A DNA stretch of 64,000 nucleotides, taken from JASSUD01 sp031963415 (GTDB taxonomy: Bacteria > Pseudomonadota > Gammaproteobacteria > Burkholderiales > Burkholderiaceae). The DNA is taken from positions 806,001 to 870,000 of the forward strand of contig JASSUI010000001.1 in the NCBI GenBank assembly GCA_031963415.1. Direction: 5' to 3'. Numbering within the stretch: position 1 is the first letter of the stretch; each line of letters opens with the position of its first letter. Below the pieces are notes generated by a model. It was given only the letters and a program-made list of their open reading frames with translations, was not told the DNA's origin and did no database searches. The translations under genes were made by a program, and so were the position numbers. This document shows positions 18,558 through 28,900 of the stretch, piece by piece.

Positions 18558-21500
18558 ATGCTCTCGAGGATCACCGCCAAGATGGTGGAATCATGGCAAT
18601 CCAAAGAAAAAGCGATGGAGCGTGCACAAGCATATTTTAAGCAGGCACAAGACTGCCAAGCCCACGCAGAAAAAGATCAAGCGCTGAGCTATCTGATTAA
18701 AGCGAAAGCGGCGTTAAAAACGATTCCTCCCAGTGACCCAAAGATCCTTGACGCGAAACGCTTACTGGCTGAAGTTCACATCACCCGTGCACAAGTGTTG
18801 CAATTAAACCGGTCTTTTACGATAGAAGACGTGCGCACCAGCTACGAGAAAGCGAAAGCCTATTCTCCTGACGCGGCTAGGCGAGATGAAATCCAACTCC
18901 TGCTCGACCGCTTATCTTGTGCTCCCTTGTCATCCTCCCTACAGCGGCAACCCACGCTCCGACCCTCTGCGGTATTACCTGCCCCCATGATGGCAACCGG
19001 TTTGCCTGCTCCTTTCTTTACCCCCTTCTCGTCACCCGCCCCCCAGACGCCACACTATCAATGGGTCGATCCCGCTGACATTGAAAATACGCGGCACCTT
19101 GCCTGGTGCCTGCAACAAACGACCGGGGATATGGCTCAACGCAAACAGCTGTATTCCCTCGCGCGTGAGGTAATAGAGTGCTTTGGTCAGCGTGCCGGCA
19201 AAGATCTATTCTGCTTGCAGGAAGCCGCCGAATTAGCGGTGGTGCCTCATGCCAAACTCTATGGACAATTAATTCAGCATACGGTGGATACGCTCAATCC
19301 CACCCGACATGCGACGCTGGATATGAGCGTGGTACAAGGGCTAGCCGTGATCGTGCGCAACTGCCCCGAGGCGTTGCTCAAAAAAGAAGGTGGCGTGCGG
19401 GGTAATACCTGGACCAGTATCTTAAGTGTATTAATCACACGTCTTCACACCGTACACAAAGGGCAGCCTAAACTCGTCAAAGAACTGATCGAGGCCATCT
19501 CGCAATTGCTCGATGCAATGGTACAAGCGGGGGTGGCTGGTATCAGTCGAGAGGACTTACAACAACCATTAGCCAATCTGCTGCGCAATGACGAGCAACT
19601 GAATCCCCATCAAGATACCGAACTCGCTTGGCACATTCGTTACGCACGCGAAGCGTTAGCCTATATCCCGAATGATGAGAGTACAGGTGAGGCGGTACTC
19701 CGTTGTCTCTTCGCTGCAAGCAAAGGTGTATTAGGCTTAGCCAGTGCCATCAAAAGTTGCGATGTGGATAAGCTCATAGAGAGTTTTGATCGTTTTGAAA
19801 CAGCGTTTGATGGGGCAAAAGAGTTAGCGGATACGATTGGGGCCGCAGGCGGTTTAAAAGACGCGGTCAAAAATGTCGAAGAGATGCTGGCTTCGTTTGG
19901 CGAAGTGAAAACCAGCTATGAAGATCGCACTCGTCAAAAAGGTTGGTATACCGCCCTGCAATGCTTGGATATGCTGATCGAAACCCAAGAATGGGAAAAA
20001 TTCGAGCAATTTGTTCGACAAAGTGCGTATCGGCAGAACGTTTACTTTTTACAAGGGGTATGCCAGCGGTTAGAGCGCATCGTTTGCATGGAAGACAATC
20101 AGAAGATCCAAGCGCAAGCGATTCAGTTTCTCAAAAGCTTGCAAGACAAAAGCACCGTGCAAGGGTGGCTAGGAAAGAACTTAGGGAAGCCATCACCCGC
20201 TCAAGCCGATATTGAGCGCGTTCAACAGATGGCGCAGGCAAGCTTAGCGCGGCTAGAAAAACGGGCTCATACCACCCAGGGTCTAGCGGATATCGATTTC
20301 TCTCTCGATTGGTATGCGCTGAGCAAAGACAATCTCAACACACAACTCTTACACAAGGCACGCTGTAAGCTAGACAAAACTTTAGCCCAGAAGTTATTGA
20401 CTACATTAGCGCCGCAGATCAAGAAATTACGCGCCGATTACTTAGACGGGCTAGCCCAGGATAAAGAGATCAAAGATGCGCTAGCCAATTATGTGCGGCC
20501 GGAAGGAATGGGTTTATATGACGATACCCGTGTTGATTTAGCAGAAAAAATCCAAGCTTTCTTAGCGTCAGATAAAAAATCCTTGCTCCTGTTAGGCGCG
20601 GCAGGCTCGGGTAAATCCACGCTAAACCGACACGTCGCGCGTGATTTGTGGCAAGCGTATCTCCAGGCGAGCCAACCTGAAACGCAGGCCATTCCGGTTT
20701 TTATCGCGCTCTCCAGCTTGCCTCAGACCTCGACTAACCTGGTGAACACCTTCTTTGTGCAGCAAGGGTTTACCGCAGATCAGATCAAGACCTTACAAGA
20801 TCAATATCATTTTGTGTTGATTTTGGATGGATTCGATGAAATTGAAAATCGCCATCGGGATTTCTATAAAGATAATCAACTTGCCGCCTGGCAGCATGCC
20901 AAGATCATCATCAGCAGCCGTCCCGAATATTTAGGTGCAGGCTATCAATACAAATTTCATCCTGCTGGCGAGCCTTTAACATTACAAGAATATCGCATCG
21001 CGCCTTTTTCACCAAAAACGATTGCGCGGTATGTCGAGCAATATGCTCAACATCACCCTGACGCTCGCTGGTCTGCCCAAGACTATCAGACCGCCTTTCA
21101 AGAGCCGAATCTCCAAGCGTTGGTGAGTAATCCCTTTTTACTCAAAATGGCGGTCAGTGAGTTACCCGCTTTACAGGCAGCAGGCTTACAAGGAACCTCA
21201 TTAACCCGACTGATTTTATATACGCAGTTTGTGAGCAGCTGGGCTGCACGCTCACAGCAACGGATGGCCCACATTCAACTGAACCCTAAAGAAACAGAAG
21301 AGTTTCAACGTTTAGAGGCAGAAGGGTTTGATGCGCATCTGATGGATTTTAGTCAAGAGCTGGCGATGCAAATGTATCAGGCAGGGGAAGTCATTAGCCG
21401 CTATCGCGACATGACGTCTTTATCGACAAGCAGACGACGAGCTCAACCCGATTGGCGCACCCACTTGTTGGGGAATAAAGCGATCGACATCACGCTCAAA

Positions 21501-24026
21501 CGCATCAATGCACCACTGATTATCCAAAGTAGCGACCAGCATGGCGATAAAAGCGCTCGCTTTCTCCATAAATCCTTGCGCGATTATTTTGTCGCGCGGA
21601 CGTTGTGGGAAGAATTTGATGAACCACACGGACTGGCTAACGGCGCTTGGTTCAATACGCTCAATCTGGTCGATGACCCCGCGATATTAGATTTTTTATC
21701 GGAACGAGTGCAGCAAGTGGCTTCGTTTAAGGATCAGCTTTTAGCGGTGGTGGAACGCAGCAAGACAGACGCCGGATTGAAGCGGGCCGCGGCGAATGCG
21801 ATGACCGTGTTGGTCAGAGCGAGGGTGCCGTTTCTGGGAACCGATTTAGCCAATATACAAATTCCAGGGGCCGATCTCAGCTATGGCATCTTCGATGCGG
21901 TTCCAATGCCAGGGGCGAATCTGAGCCAGGCGAACTTAACGGGTGCCTGGCTGCGCCAGACAGACTTCACCGGTGCGTGCATGGCGGAGGTACTGTTCGG
22001 AGAGTTACCGAGTTTGCAGTTGGAAGGCCAGGTTTGGGCTTGCTGCTATTCGCCCGATGGGCGCTACTTGGCGGCCGCGACAAGTGAAGGAAAGATTACG
22101 CTGTATGACGCTCAGACGTTAATCTCTCTGCACACCTTCGACGGGCATACCCGTCTGGTGACAAGCGTGGTGTTTTCACCCGATGGGCAAACGCTGGCGT
22201 CAGGCAGTTGGGACCAGACGGTGCGGCTGTGGTCGATCGCCGAGAGCAAACTGCTAGCCACCTTCGACGGGCATACTGAGAATGTGACAAGCGTGGTGTT
22301 TTCACCCGATGGGCAAACGCTGGCGTCAGGCAGTGAGGACATGACGGTGCGGCTATGGTCGATCGCCGAGAGCAAACCGCTAGCCATCTTCGACGGGCAT
22401 ACAAACGGGGTGGAAAGTGTGGCGTTTTCGCCCGATGGGCAAACGCTGGCCTCAGGCAGTCAGGACCAGACGGTGCGACTGTGGTCGATTGCTGAGAGCA
22501 AACCGCTAGCCATCTTCGACGGGCATACAAACGGGGTGGAAAGTGTGGCGTTTTCGCCCGATGGGCAAACGCTGGCCTCAGGCAGTCAGGACCAGACGGT
22601 GCGACTGTGGTCGATCGCCGAGAGCAAGCCGCTCGCCACCTTCGACGGGCATGCCGGCTGGGTGACAAGTGTGGTGTTTTCGCCCGATGGGCAAACGCTG
22701 GCGTCAGGCAGTTCGGACCAGACGGTGCGGCTGTGGTCGATCGCTGAGAGCAAACCGCTCACCACCTTCGATGGGCATACTGGCTATGTGAGAAGCGTGG
22801 TGTTTTCGCCCGATGGGCAAACGCTGGCGTCAGGCAGTTGGGACAGTACGGTGCGGCTGTGGTCGATCGCCGAGAGCAAGCCGCTAGCCGCCTTCGACAG
22901 GCATACCTCCTGGGTGAATAGCGTGGTGTTTTCGCCCGATGGGCAAACGCTGGCGTCAGGCAGTTCGGACCAAACGGTGCGGCTGTGGTCGATCGCCGAG
23001 AGCAAACCGCTCGCCACCTTCGACGGGCATACTGACATTGTGAATAGCGTAGTGTTTTCGCCCGATGGGCAAACGCTGGCGTCAGGTAGTGGGGACGCTA
23101 CGGTGCGGCTGTGGTCGATCGCCGAGAGCAAACTGCTCGCCACCTTCGACGGGCATGTCGACTGGGTGAGAAGCGTGGTGTTTTCGCCCGATGGGCAAAC
23201 GCTGGCGTCAGGTAGTCATGATCAGACGGTGCGGCTGTGGTCGATCGCCGAGAGCAAACCGTTAGCCACCTTCGACGGGCATATTGACAAGGTGACCAGC
23301 GTGGTGTTTTCGCCCGATGGGCAAACGCTGGCGTCAGGCAGTTTTGACCAGACGGTGCGGCTGTGGTCGATCGCCGAGAGCAAACCGCTCGCCACCTTCG
23401 ACGGGCATACTGACTCGGCAACAAGCGTGGTGTTTTCGCCCGATGGGCAAACGCTGGCATCAGGCAGTCATGACCAGACGGTGCGGCTGTGGTCGATCGC
23501 CGAGAGCAAACTGCTAGCCACCTTCGATGGGCATACCAACGATGTGACAAGCGTGGTGTTTTCGCCCGATGGGCAAACGCTGGCGTCAGGTAGTTTTGAC
23601 CAGACGGTGCGGCTGTGGTCGACCACCTCAGGTCAATGCTTGGCCGTGATTCAAGGGTTTAATGAAGGAGTCAATTCTGTTGCTTGGTACACAAACGATG
23701 AAGGAGACTGGCTGGCGACCGGAAGTGATGACAAAGCCGTGCGCCTGTGGCGGGTCCATCGGGAGGGGGAAACGTGTCGCGTCACATTAAGCTGGACCTC
23801 CATGCAAACCATATTGACAGCGCCTGATATGTGCATTCAAGACGTTATTGGACTGAGCCCGATGAATACCCAGCTACTCAAGCAGCGCGGGGCAATAGGA
23901 GAACCGAGTGAGACTGTAGCGCAGCCATCACAGCCATCGCTGACAGAAAGCGCAGAAGCACCGACAGTCATGCTCGCTGCCCAAGCGAAGAGTCGATCCA
24001 GCTCAAGCCATCTCAATTTTGCCTAA
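18558..24026 (+). CDS. NACHT-pentapeptide-WD40 protein (NLR-like)
   Basis: 1822 residues. Residues 1-120 are TPR-like helical; 120-640 helical, unrecognised. A NACHT-type NTPase lies near 660-830 with Walker A LLGAAGSGKSTLNRH (~677) and Walker B FVLILDGFDEIE (~752). A helical linker is followed by pentapeptide repeats at ~1094-1145 (DLSYGIFDAVPMPGANLSQA) and 14 WD40 units from ~1155 to 1735, enough for two seven-bladed propellers. The middle 12 units are almost identical. It has NLR architecture like bacterial bNACHT immune proteins and fungal HET-E/HNWD proteins: sensing through the propeller and signalling through NTP-driven oligomerisation is the expected mechanism. No separate effector domain is recognisable. 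ATG 18558 follows aaaaaggaaaaat. It is flanked by inverted repeats and has a NACHT-less paralog at 1-2464. Confidence 0.88.
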   Translation: MLSRITAKMVESWQSKEKAMERAQAYFKQAQDCQAHAEKDQALSYLIKAKAALKTIPPSDPKILDAKRLLAEVHITRAQVLQLNRSFTIEDVRTSYEKAKAYSPDAARRDEIQLLLDRLSCAPLSSSLQRQPTLRPSAVLPAPMMATGLPAPFFTPFSSPAPQTPHYQWVDPADIENTRHLAWCLQQTTGDMAQRKQLYSLAREVIECFGQRAGKDLFCLQEAAELAVVPHAKLYGQLIQHTVDTLNPTRHATLDMSVVQGLAVIVRNCPEALLKKEGGVRGNTWTSILSVLITRLHTVHKGQPKLVKELIEAISQLLDAMVQAGVAGISREDLQQPLANLLRNDEQLNPHQDTELAWHIRYAREALAYIPNDESTGEAVLRCLFAASKGVLGLASAIKSCDVDKLIESFDRFETAFDGAKELADTIGAAGGLKDAVKNVEEMLASFGEVKTSYEDRTRQKGWYTALQCLDMLIETQEWEKFEQFVRQSAYRQNVYFLQGVCQRLERIVCMEDNQKIQAQAIQFLKSLQDKSTVQGWLGKNLGKPSPAQADIERVQQMAQASLARLEKRAHTTQGLADIDFSLDWYALSKDNLNTQLLHKARCKLDKTLAQKLLTTLAPQIKKLRADYLDGLAQDKEIKDALANYVRPEGMGLYDDTRVDLAEKIQAFLASDKKSLLLLGAAGSGKSTLNRHVARDLWQAYLQASQPETQAIPVFIALSSLPQTSTNLVNTFFVQQGFTADQIKTLQDQYHFVLILDGFDEIENRHRDFYKDNQLAAWQHAKIIISSRPEYLGAGYQYKFHPAGEPLTLQEYRIAPFSPKTIARYVEQYAQHHPDARWSAQDYQTAFQEPNLQALVSNPFLLKMAVSELPALQAAGLQGTSLTRLILYTQFVSSWAARSQQRMAHIQLNPKETEEFQRLEAEGFDAHLMDFSQELAMQMYQAGEVISRYRDMTSLSTSRRRAQPDWRTHLLGNKAIDITLKRINAPLIIQSSDQHGDKSARFLHKSLRDYFVARTLWEEFDEPHGLANGAWFNTLNLVDDPAILDFLSERVQQVASFKDQLLAVVERSKTDAGLKRAAANAMTVLVRARVPFLGTDLANIQIPGADLSYGIFDAVPMPGANLSQANLTGAWLRQTDFTGACMAEVLFGELPSLQLEGQVWACCYSPDGRYLAAATSEGKITLYDAQTLISLHTFDGHTRLVTSVVFSPDGQTLASGSWDQTVRLWSIAESKLLATFDGHTENVTSVVFSPDGQTLASGSEDMTVRLWSIAESKPLAIFDGHTNGVESVAFSPDGQTLASGSQDQTVRLWSIAESKPLAIFDGHTNGVESVAFSPDGQTLASGSQDQTVRLWSIAESKPLATFDGHAGWVTSVVFSPDGQTLASGSSDQTVRLWSIAESKPLTTFDGHTGYVRSVVFSPDGQTLASGSWDSTVRLWSIAESKPLAAFDRHTSWVNSVVFSPDGQTLASGSSDQTVRLWSIAESKPLATFDGHTDIVNSVVFSPDGQTLASGSGDATVRLWSIAESKLLATFDGHVDWVRSVVFSPDGQTLASGSHDQTVRLWSIAESKPLATFDGHIDKVTSVVFSPDGQTLASGSFDQTVRLWSIAESKPLATFDGHTDSATSVVFSPDGQTLASGSHDQTVRLWSIAESKLLATFDGHTNDVTSVVFSPDGQTLASGSFDQTVRLWSTTSGQCLAVIQGFNEGVNSVAWYTNDEGDWLATGSDDKAVRLWRVHREGETCRVTLSWTSMQTILTAPDMCIQDVIGLSPMNTQLLKQRGAIGEPSETVAQPSQPSLTESAEAPTVMLAAQAKSRSSSSHLNFA
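22137..23640 (+). repeat. 12 tandem 126-bp WD40-coding units
   Basis: Each unit encodes FDGHTxxVxSVVFSPDGQTL then ASGSxDxTVRLWSIAESKPLA. Units 3 and 4 are identical in DNA for 109 bp (22381-22489 and 22507-22615), which marks a very recent duplication. Variation is concentrated at the x positions. Confidence 0.92.
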
Positions 24027-24251
24027 AGCTAAATAAATTCGGTATCGTTTGAACCAAATAGACGGCCATCGCTGACAATACGCCCAGCGTAACTACTCAA
24101 ACGCTTATCTAGCCACTGAGCAAGTTACAAATCCTGGCATGCCGAGGCAACCAACCAGGCCATGATCATCTAGTACATGGGTGATCTTGGCTGCTGCACA
24201 TTGACCCATCATCCGCCTCCTGAAAAATCAAGCAGCCATCTCAACATCATA

Positions 24252-24303
24252 CGAGGTCAAATTCAATGGGTTGGGGAGGAGAGGTAGCGGAATGTCGGGT
24301 TTA
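24252..24303. repeat. Right inverted repeat flanking the NACHT-WD40 gene
   Basis: Inverted partner of 18321-18371 (ggaggagaggtagcggaatg core). The rest of 24027-24351 shows no gene I can support; its minus strand has a short frame, MMGQCAAAKITHVLDDHG, that could be IS debris but is not identified. Confidence 0.6.
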
Positions 24304-24351
24304 GCCCGAAAGCGACAGATTTTCAGCGCCGCTTCCGGGAAGCCTAACGAA

Positions 24352-25821
24352 CTAAGCCTTAGCTGAGCGTAATTTGTTTTGCATACTGCTCAAAGGAGGT
24401 GGGCTAGCTAAGCTAGCGATAATGATGGCGGTCGATGCGAGAAAGAAACCTGGAACGATTTCATACAAATCAAACCAGCCGTATTGCTTCCACACTAAAA
24501 CAGTGACAGCGCCGACGATCATACCGGCTAGCGCGCCTTGCTTAGTCATGCGCGGCCATAGCAAAGAACCCAGTATCACTGGACCAAAAGCCGCACCAAA
24601 ACCAGCCCAAGCATAACTGACCATACCTAACACTTTGTTATTTGGGTCAGAAGCTAACCAGATTGCAACCAACGATACGACCAGCACCATAGCGCGGCCA
24701 AACCAGACTAATTCGAATTCACTGGCCTCTTTGCGCAGGTAGGTTTTGTAAATATCTTGCGTGAGTGCGCTCGAGCACACCAATAATTGGCACGAAAGCG
24801 TGCTCATCACAGCAGCCAAAATAGCGGCCAGCAAAATACCCGCGATCCAAGGATTGAACAACAGTTTGGCAGTTTCAATAAAAACTCTTTCTGCGTTGGC
24901 CATGACTCCATCAGCCTGTTGCGGATTCAGATGAAAATAGGCAATACCAAAGAAGCCAACGGCCACGGCGCCAGCTAGACACAATATCATCCAGGTCATG
25001 CCGATACAGCGCGCTTTAGGAATGGTATTGACTGATTCAGCTGCCATAAAGCGCACTAAGATATGAGGTTGCCCAAAATAGCCAAGTCCCCAAGCCAACA
25101 TTGAGAGGATGCCAACCGCACTCAAATCGCGGAACCAATTTAGATTCGCGGGCTCCACATTACGCACGACTTCGATAGCTTCACTCGGGCCACCAGCAGC
25201 GTATATCACCATCAGCGGGGCAACGATCAACGCACCGATCATTAACGAAGCCTGAATCGTGTCAGTCCAACTGACCGCCAAGAAACCGCCAATAAAGACA
25301 TAAGCAATGGTGGCAAATGCCCCCAGCCACATCGCGGTGACATAAGGGACGCCGAACATACTTTCGAATAAGCGCGCACCGGCCACAATGCCAGACGCAG
25401 CGTACAGGGTGAAGAACACTAGAATGACTATCGCTGTAATAATGCGCAGCAAGCCACTCTGATCTTCGAAGTGATTGCTCAGGTAGTCTGGTAGCGTCAG
25501 CGCATTACCCGCTTTCTCGGTATACGCACGTAGACGGGCGGCAACAAACCGCCAATTCAACCAGGCACCCAAGATCAGGCCAATTGCAATCCAAGAGCCA
25601 CGCACGCCGTACAGGAAAACGGCACCTGGCAAGCCCATCAACAGCCAGCCGCTCATGTCCGACGCGCCAGCAGAAAGCGCTGTCACTACACTACCTAAAC
25701 TGCGCCCACCTAAAATGTAATCTGACAAGTTACTCGTGGCCCGATACCCGAACCAACCGATAAGTAACATGCCCACCAGATAAATGGCGAACATGACGAT
25801 GGTGGGTGTGTTAGCGGTCAT
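24352..25821 (-). CDS. putP: Sodium/proline symporter
   Basis: 489 residues of the solute:sodium symporter family, with about 13 hydrophobic segments. The family region around DYILGGRSLGSVVTALSAGA, then SDMSGWLLMGLPG, fits PutP closely. It imports proline with Na+ across the inner membrane. ATG 25821 follows aggag. It lies downstream of putA on the same strand, separated by a 127-bp gap that holds a palindromic repeat. With PutA it forms a proline-use module, plausible for an amino-acid-fed endosymbiont. Confidence 0.95.
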   Translation of the reverse strand: MTANTPTIVMFAIYLVGMLLIGWFGYRATSNLSDYILGGRSLGSVVTALSAGASDMSGWLLMGLPGAVFLYGVRGSWIAIGLILGAWLNWRFVAARLRAYTEKAGNALTLPDYLSNHFEDQSGLLRIITAIVILVFFTLYAASGIVAGARLFESMFGVPYVTAMWLGAFATIAYVFIGGFLAVSWTDTIQASLMIGALIVAPLMVIYAAGGPSEAIEVVRNVEPANLNWFRDLSAVGILSMLAWGLGYFGQPHILVRFMAAESVNTIPKARCIGMTWMILCLAGAVAVGFFGIAYFHLNPQQADGVMANAERVFIETAKLLFNPWIAGILLAAILAAVMSTLSCQLLVCSSALTQDIYKTYLRKEASEFELVWFGRAMVLVVSLVAIWLASDPNNKVLGMVSYAWAGFGAAFGPVILGSLLWPRMTKQGALAGMIVGAVTVLVWKQYGWFDLYEIVPGFFLASTAIIIASLASPPPLSSMQNKLRSAKA

Positions 25822-25849
25822 TTTGCATACTCCTTTTATTTTTTAGAAG

Positions 25850-25935
25850 CCACCTACAAATTGTCTAAAAGGCCGTCATTCGAAAGCCGCGGGTTCCGAA
25901 TCACTATCTCTCAGGCAATTTGTGGACAGATTCTT
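25850..25935. repeat. Dispersed palindromic repeat, family 2
   Basis: Starts cctacaaattgtctaaaagg and ends with a diverged inverse, aggcaatttgtggacagatt. Related copies at 30832-30942, 39220-39283 and 48500-48640. It lies between putA and putP. Confidence 0.65.
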
Positions 25936-25948
25936 GGGAAACGTTATC

Positions 25949-28900
25949 TCAGCCGATACTCATTAAGCTTGCGTTGCCGCCAGCAGCCGCGGTGTTAATG
26001 CTGATGCTGCGTTCGGTCAAAAGGCGTGCCGCTACATAGTCTGCGCCTGCCTCCAGTGCAGCGGTGGACAATCCCTGCACTGGCACAATCGCGCCAGCAT
26101 GTTTAGCGATGCGCTGGTTCCACTGGCGTAACGCCTCGTTGTCACCCTCGAAAAGCATGGCTGCAAATTCAATTTGCTCAAGCTCCGCTTCATCAATACA
26201 ACTCAGGTGTTGTTCCAGATCTGATGGTAAATCAGCAAGCCAAGCACGTGCCGCTTTTTCGGCTAAAAACAATGCTGTGTTGCCGCTGGCAAGCACACTC
26301 GCCAGCTGTGCGCTTGCCCCCGTTGCGCTAGCTGCGACACATAGCACAGGGCCGCGTGGCGCCAAGTGATAGATATTGCGTTCACCGGTCGGGCCAGACA
26401 GAAGCAGTTGCTGGCCTGAACACAACCCGTTGGCTAAGCGCTGGCAACGTGCCTGTGCCGCTGTATCTTTTAGATGCTCGAACCAGCTTTGTAACGACAC
26501 GAAAGACGCCGCTGGCAGCGCTTTGGTCAGTGCCGGTTGCACCGGTGCTTGGCTTAACAGGCGCCATAGATAGACAGGGCCACCCGCTTTTGGACCTGTA
26601 CCTGACAGACCCTCACCACCAAAAGGTTGCACGCCTACCACTGCACCTACGGTATTACGGTTCACATAAACATTACCAGCGGCAATGCGCATAGAGACTC
26701 GGTCGATGGTTTCATCGATACGGCTATGCACACCAAAGGTTAGGCCGTAGCCAGTGGCATTGATTTGGTCGATAAGGGTATCGAGTTCTTCACGGCGATA
26801 ACGCAACACATGCAATACAGGGCCAAAAACTTCACGCTCTAACTCAGTAATCGATTCAATCTCAATCAGCGTGGGCGCGACGAAGGTACCGGCATTGACA
26901 GCACGCTGCTTCGCTTCGTCAAGAGCAAGACGAAGGACTTTATGGCCGCGTTCGGCCAAGTTCCGCACGTGCGCTTCGAGACTAGCCTGCGCTTGAGCAT
27001 CGATTACTGGACCTACATCGGTTTCCAAACGCTCGGGGTTACCAAGTTGTAGTTCTTGCATAGCACCTTTGAGCATTTCAAGCATGCGGTCTGCTACTTC
27101 TTCCTGGACGCACAACACACGTAACGCTGAACAGCGCTGACCTGCCGAGTCGAAGGCCGATTGCAATACATCGGCGACGACCTGCTCTGGCAACGCGGAG
27201 GAATCGACCACCATCGCGTTCTGTCCGCCTGTCTCGGCAATCAGCGGAATGGGTTGTCCACGCTCATCTAAACGCTGCGCCAGTTGCGCGGCAATACTAC
27301 GCGCTACTTCTGTCGAGCCGGTGAACATCACGCCGCGCACTCGCTCATCGGCTACTAATGCAGCGCCTACGGACTCACCGCGTCCAGGCAGCAACTGCAA
27401 CACGCCAGCGGGCAAACCAGCTGTGCATAACAAACGCACTGCCTCGGCAGCAATTAATGGCGTCTGCTCAGCTGGCTTCGCTAGCACGGTATTACCCGCT
27501 GCTAGCGCTGCTGCGACTTGACCTGTGAAAATAGCGAGAGGGAAATTCCACGGGCTGATGCACAGCACGGGGCCGAGCGGTATGTGCTCGTCATTATTGA
27601 ATTCTCGTTCTACCTGTTGCGCATAGTAACGGAGGAAATCGACTGCCTCTCGTACCTCAGCAATTGCATTGGAGAACGACTTACCGGCTTCACGCACGAG
27701 CAGGCCCATCATGATGGGCATCTCGGCTACCATTTGATCAGCTGCCCGATGCAAGCAAGCAGCTCGCTCGCTCACAGGTGTGTGACGCCAGCTCGATGCA
27801 ACGCTAGCAGCAGTAGCCAACGCAGCAGCCACGTCCGCCTCGTCAGCTTCGATCACCTGCCCGACTACATCTGCATGCTGTGCCGGATTACGCACTACTT
27901 GCGCGCGGGCTTGATTCCACTGTTTTTCTTCAGCTAACACGGGCTGCGCGCGCCAGTCGCGCTCGGTGCTGGCTAATAAATTTGCCGACAGGGAAGCTAG
28001 GCTGTGTTCATTGCTCAGATCTAATCCAGCTGAATTTTGCCGCGGCCAGCGTTCGCCCGGCTGCGTATAAAGTTGTGCGGGTAATGGGATTCGAGGGTGT
28101 GGTAACCCTAAAGGATTAATCGCTTCAGCTACCCTCACTGGATCAGCAATTAGCTCATCAATGGATACCGATTGATCAGCAATGCGATTAACGAATGAGG
28201 TATTCGCGCCATTCTCTAATAGACGTCGCACCAAATAAGCCAGCAACGTTTCGTGCGTACCGACCGGCGCATACACACGACAAGGGCGCCGCCCTAAACC
28301 TGGTGCAGGTTCGCTCGTGATTTGTTCGTATAGCGGCTCTCCCATGCCGTGCAGACACTGGAACTCGTACTGCCCCGCATAGTAATTTTCACCTGCCAAG
28401 TGATAGATAGAGGCTAGTGTCTGTGCATTATGAGTCGCAAATTGTGGATAGATTGCATCTGGCACTGCGAGCAGCTTGCGTGCGCAGGCGAGGTAGGAAA
28501 TATCGGTGTAGATCTTGCGTGTATAAACCGGGTAGCCTTCTAGCCCATCAATTTGAGCACGCTTGATTTCACTATCCCAATAAGCGCCTTTGACCAAACG
28601 TACCATCAGCCGATGGCGACTGCGGCGTGCTAGATCAATCAGATAATCAAGCACAAACGGAGCACGTTTCTGGTACGCCTGCACGACAAAACCGATACCG
28701 TTCCAACCTGCTAATACCGGATCAAAACATAAGGCCTCGAGTAAATCCAGCGATAGCTCTAAACGATCCGCTTCTTCAGCGTCAATATTTAAGCCGATAT
28801 CGTATTGGCGAGCGAGGTGCGCGAGACTCTGCAAGCGTGGCAAAAGTTCGTTCATCACGCGCTTTTGCTGTGCGCGGCTGTAACGTGGGTGCAAGGCTGA

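Noticed and set aside
22096..23550. Several 90-190 residue minus-strand frames inside the NACHT-WD40 gene
   Set aside because: They are antisense shadows of the repeated plus-strand frame and copy its 42-residue periodicity.
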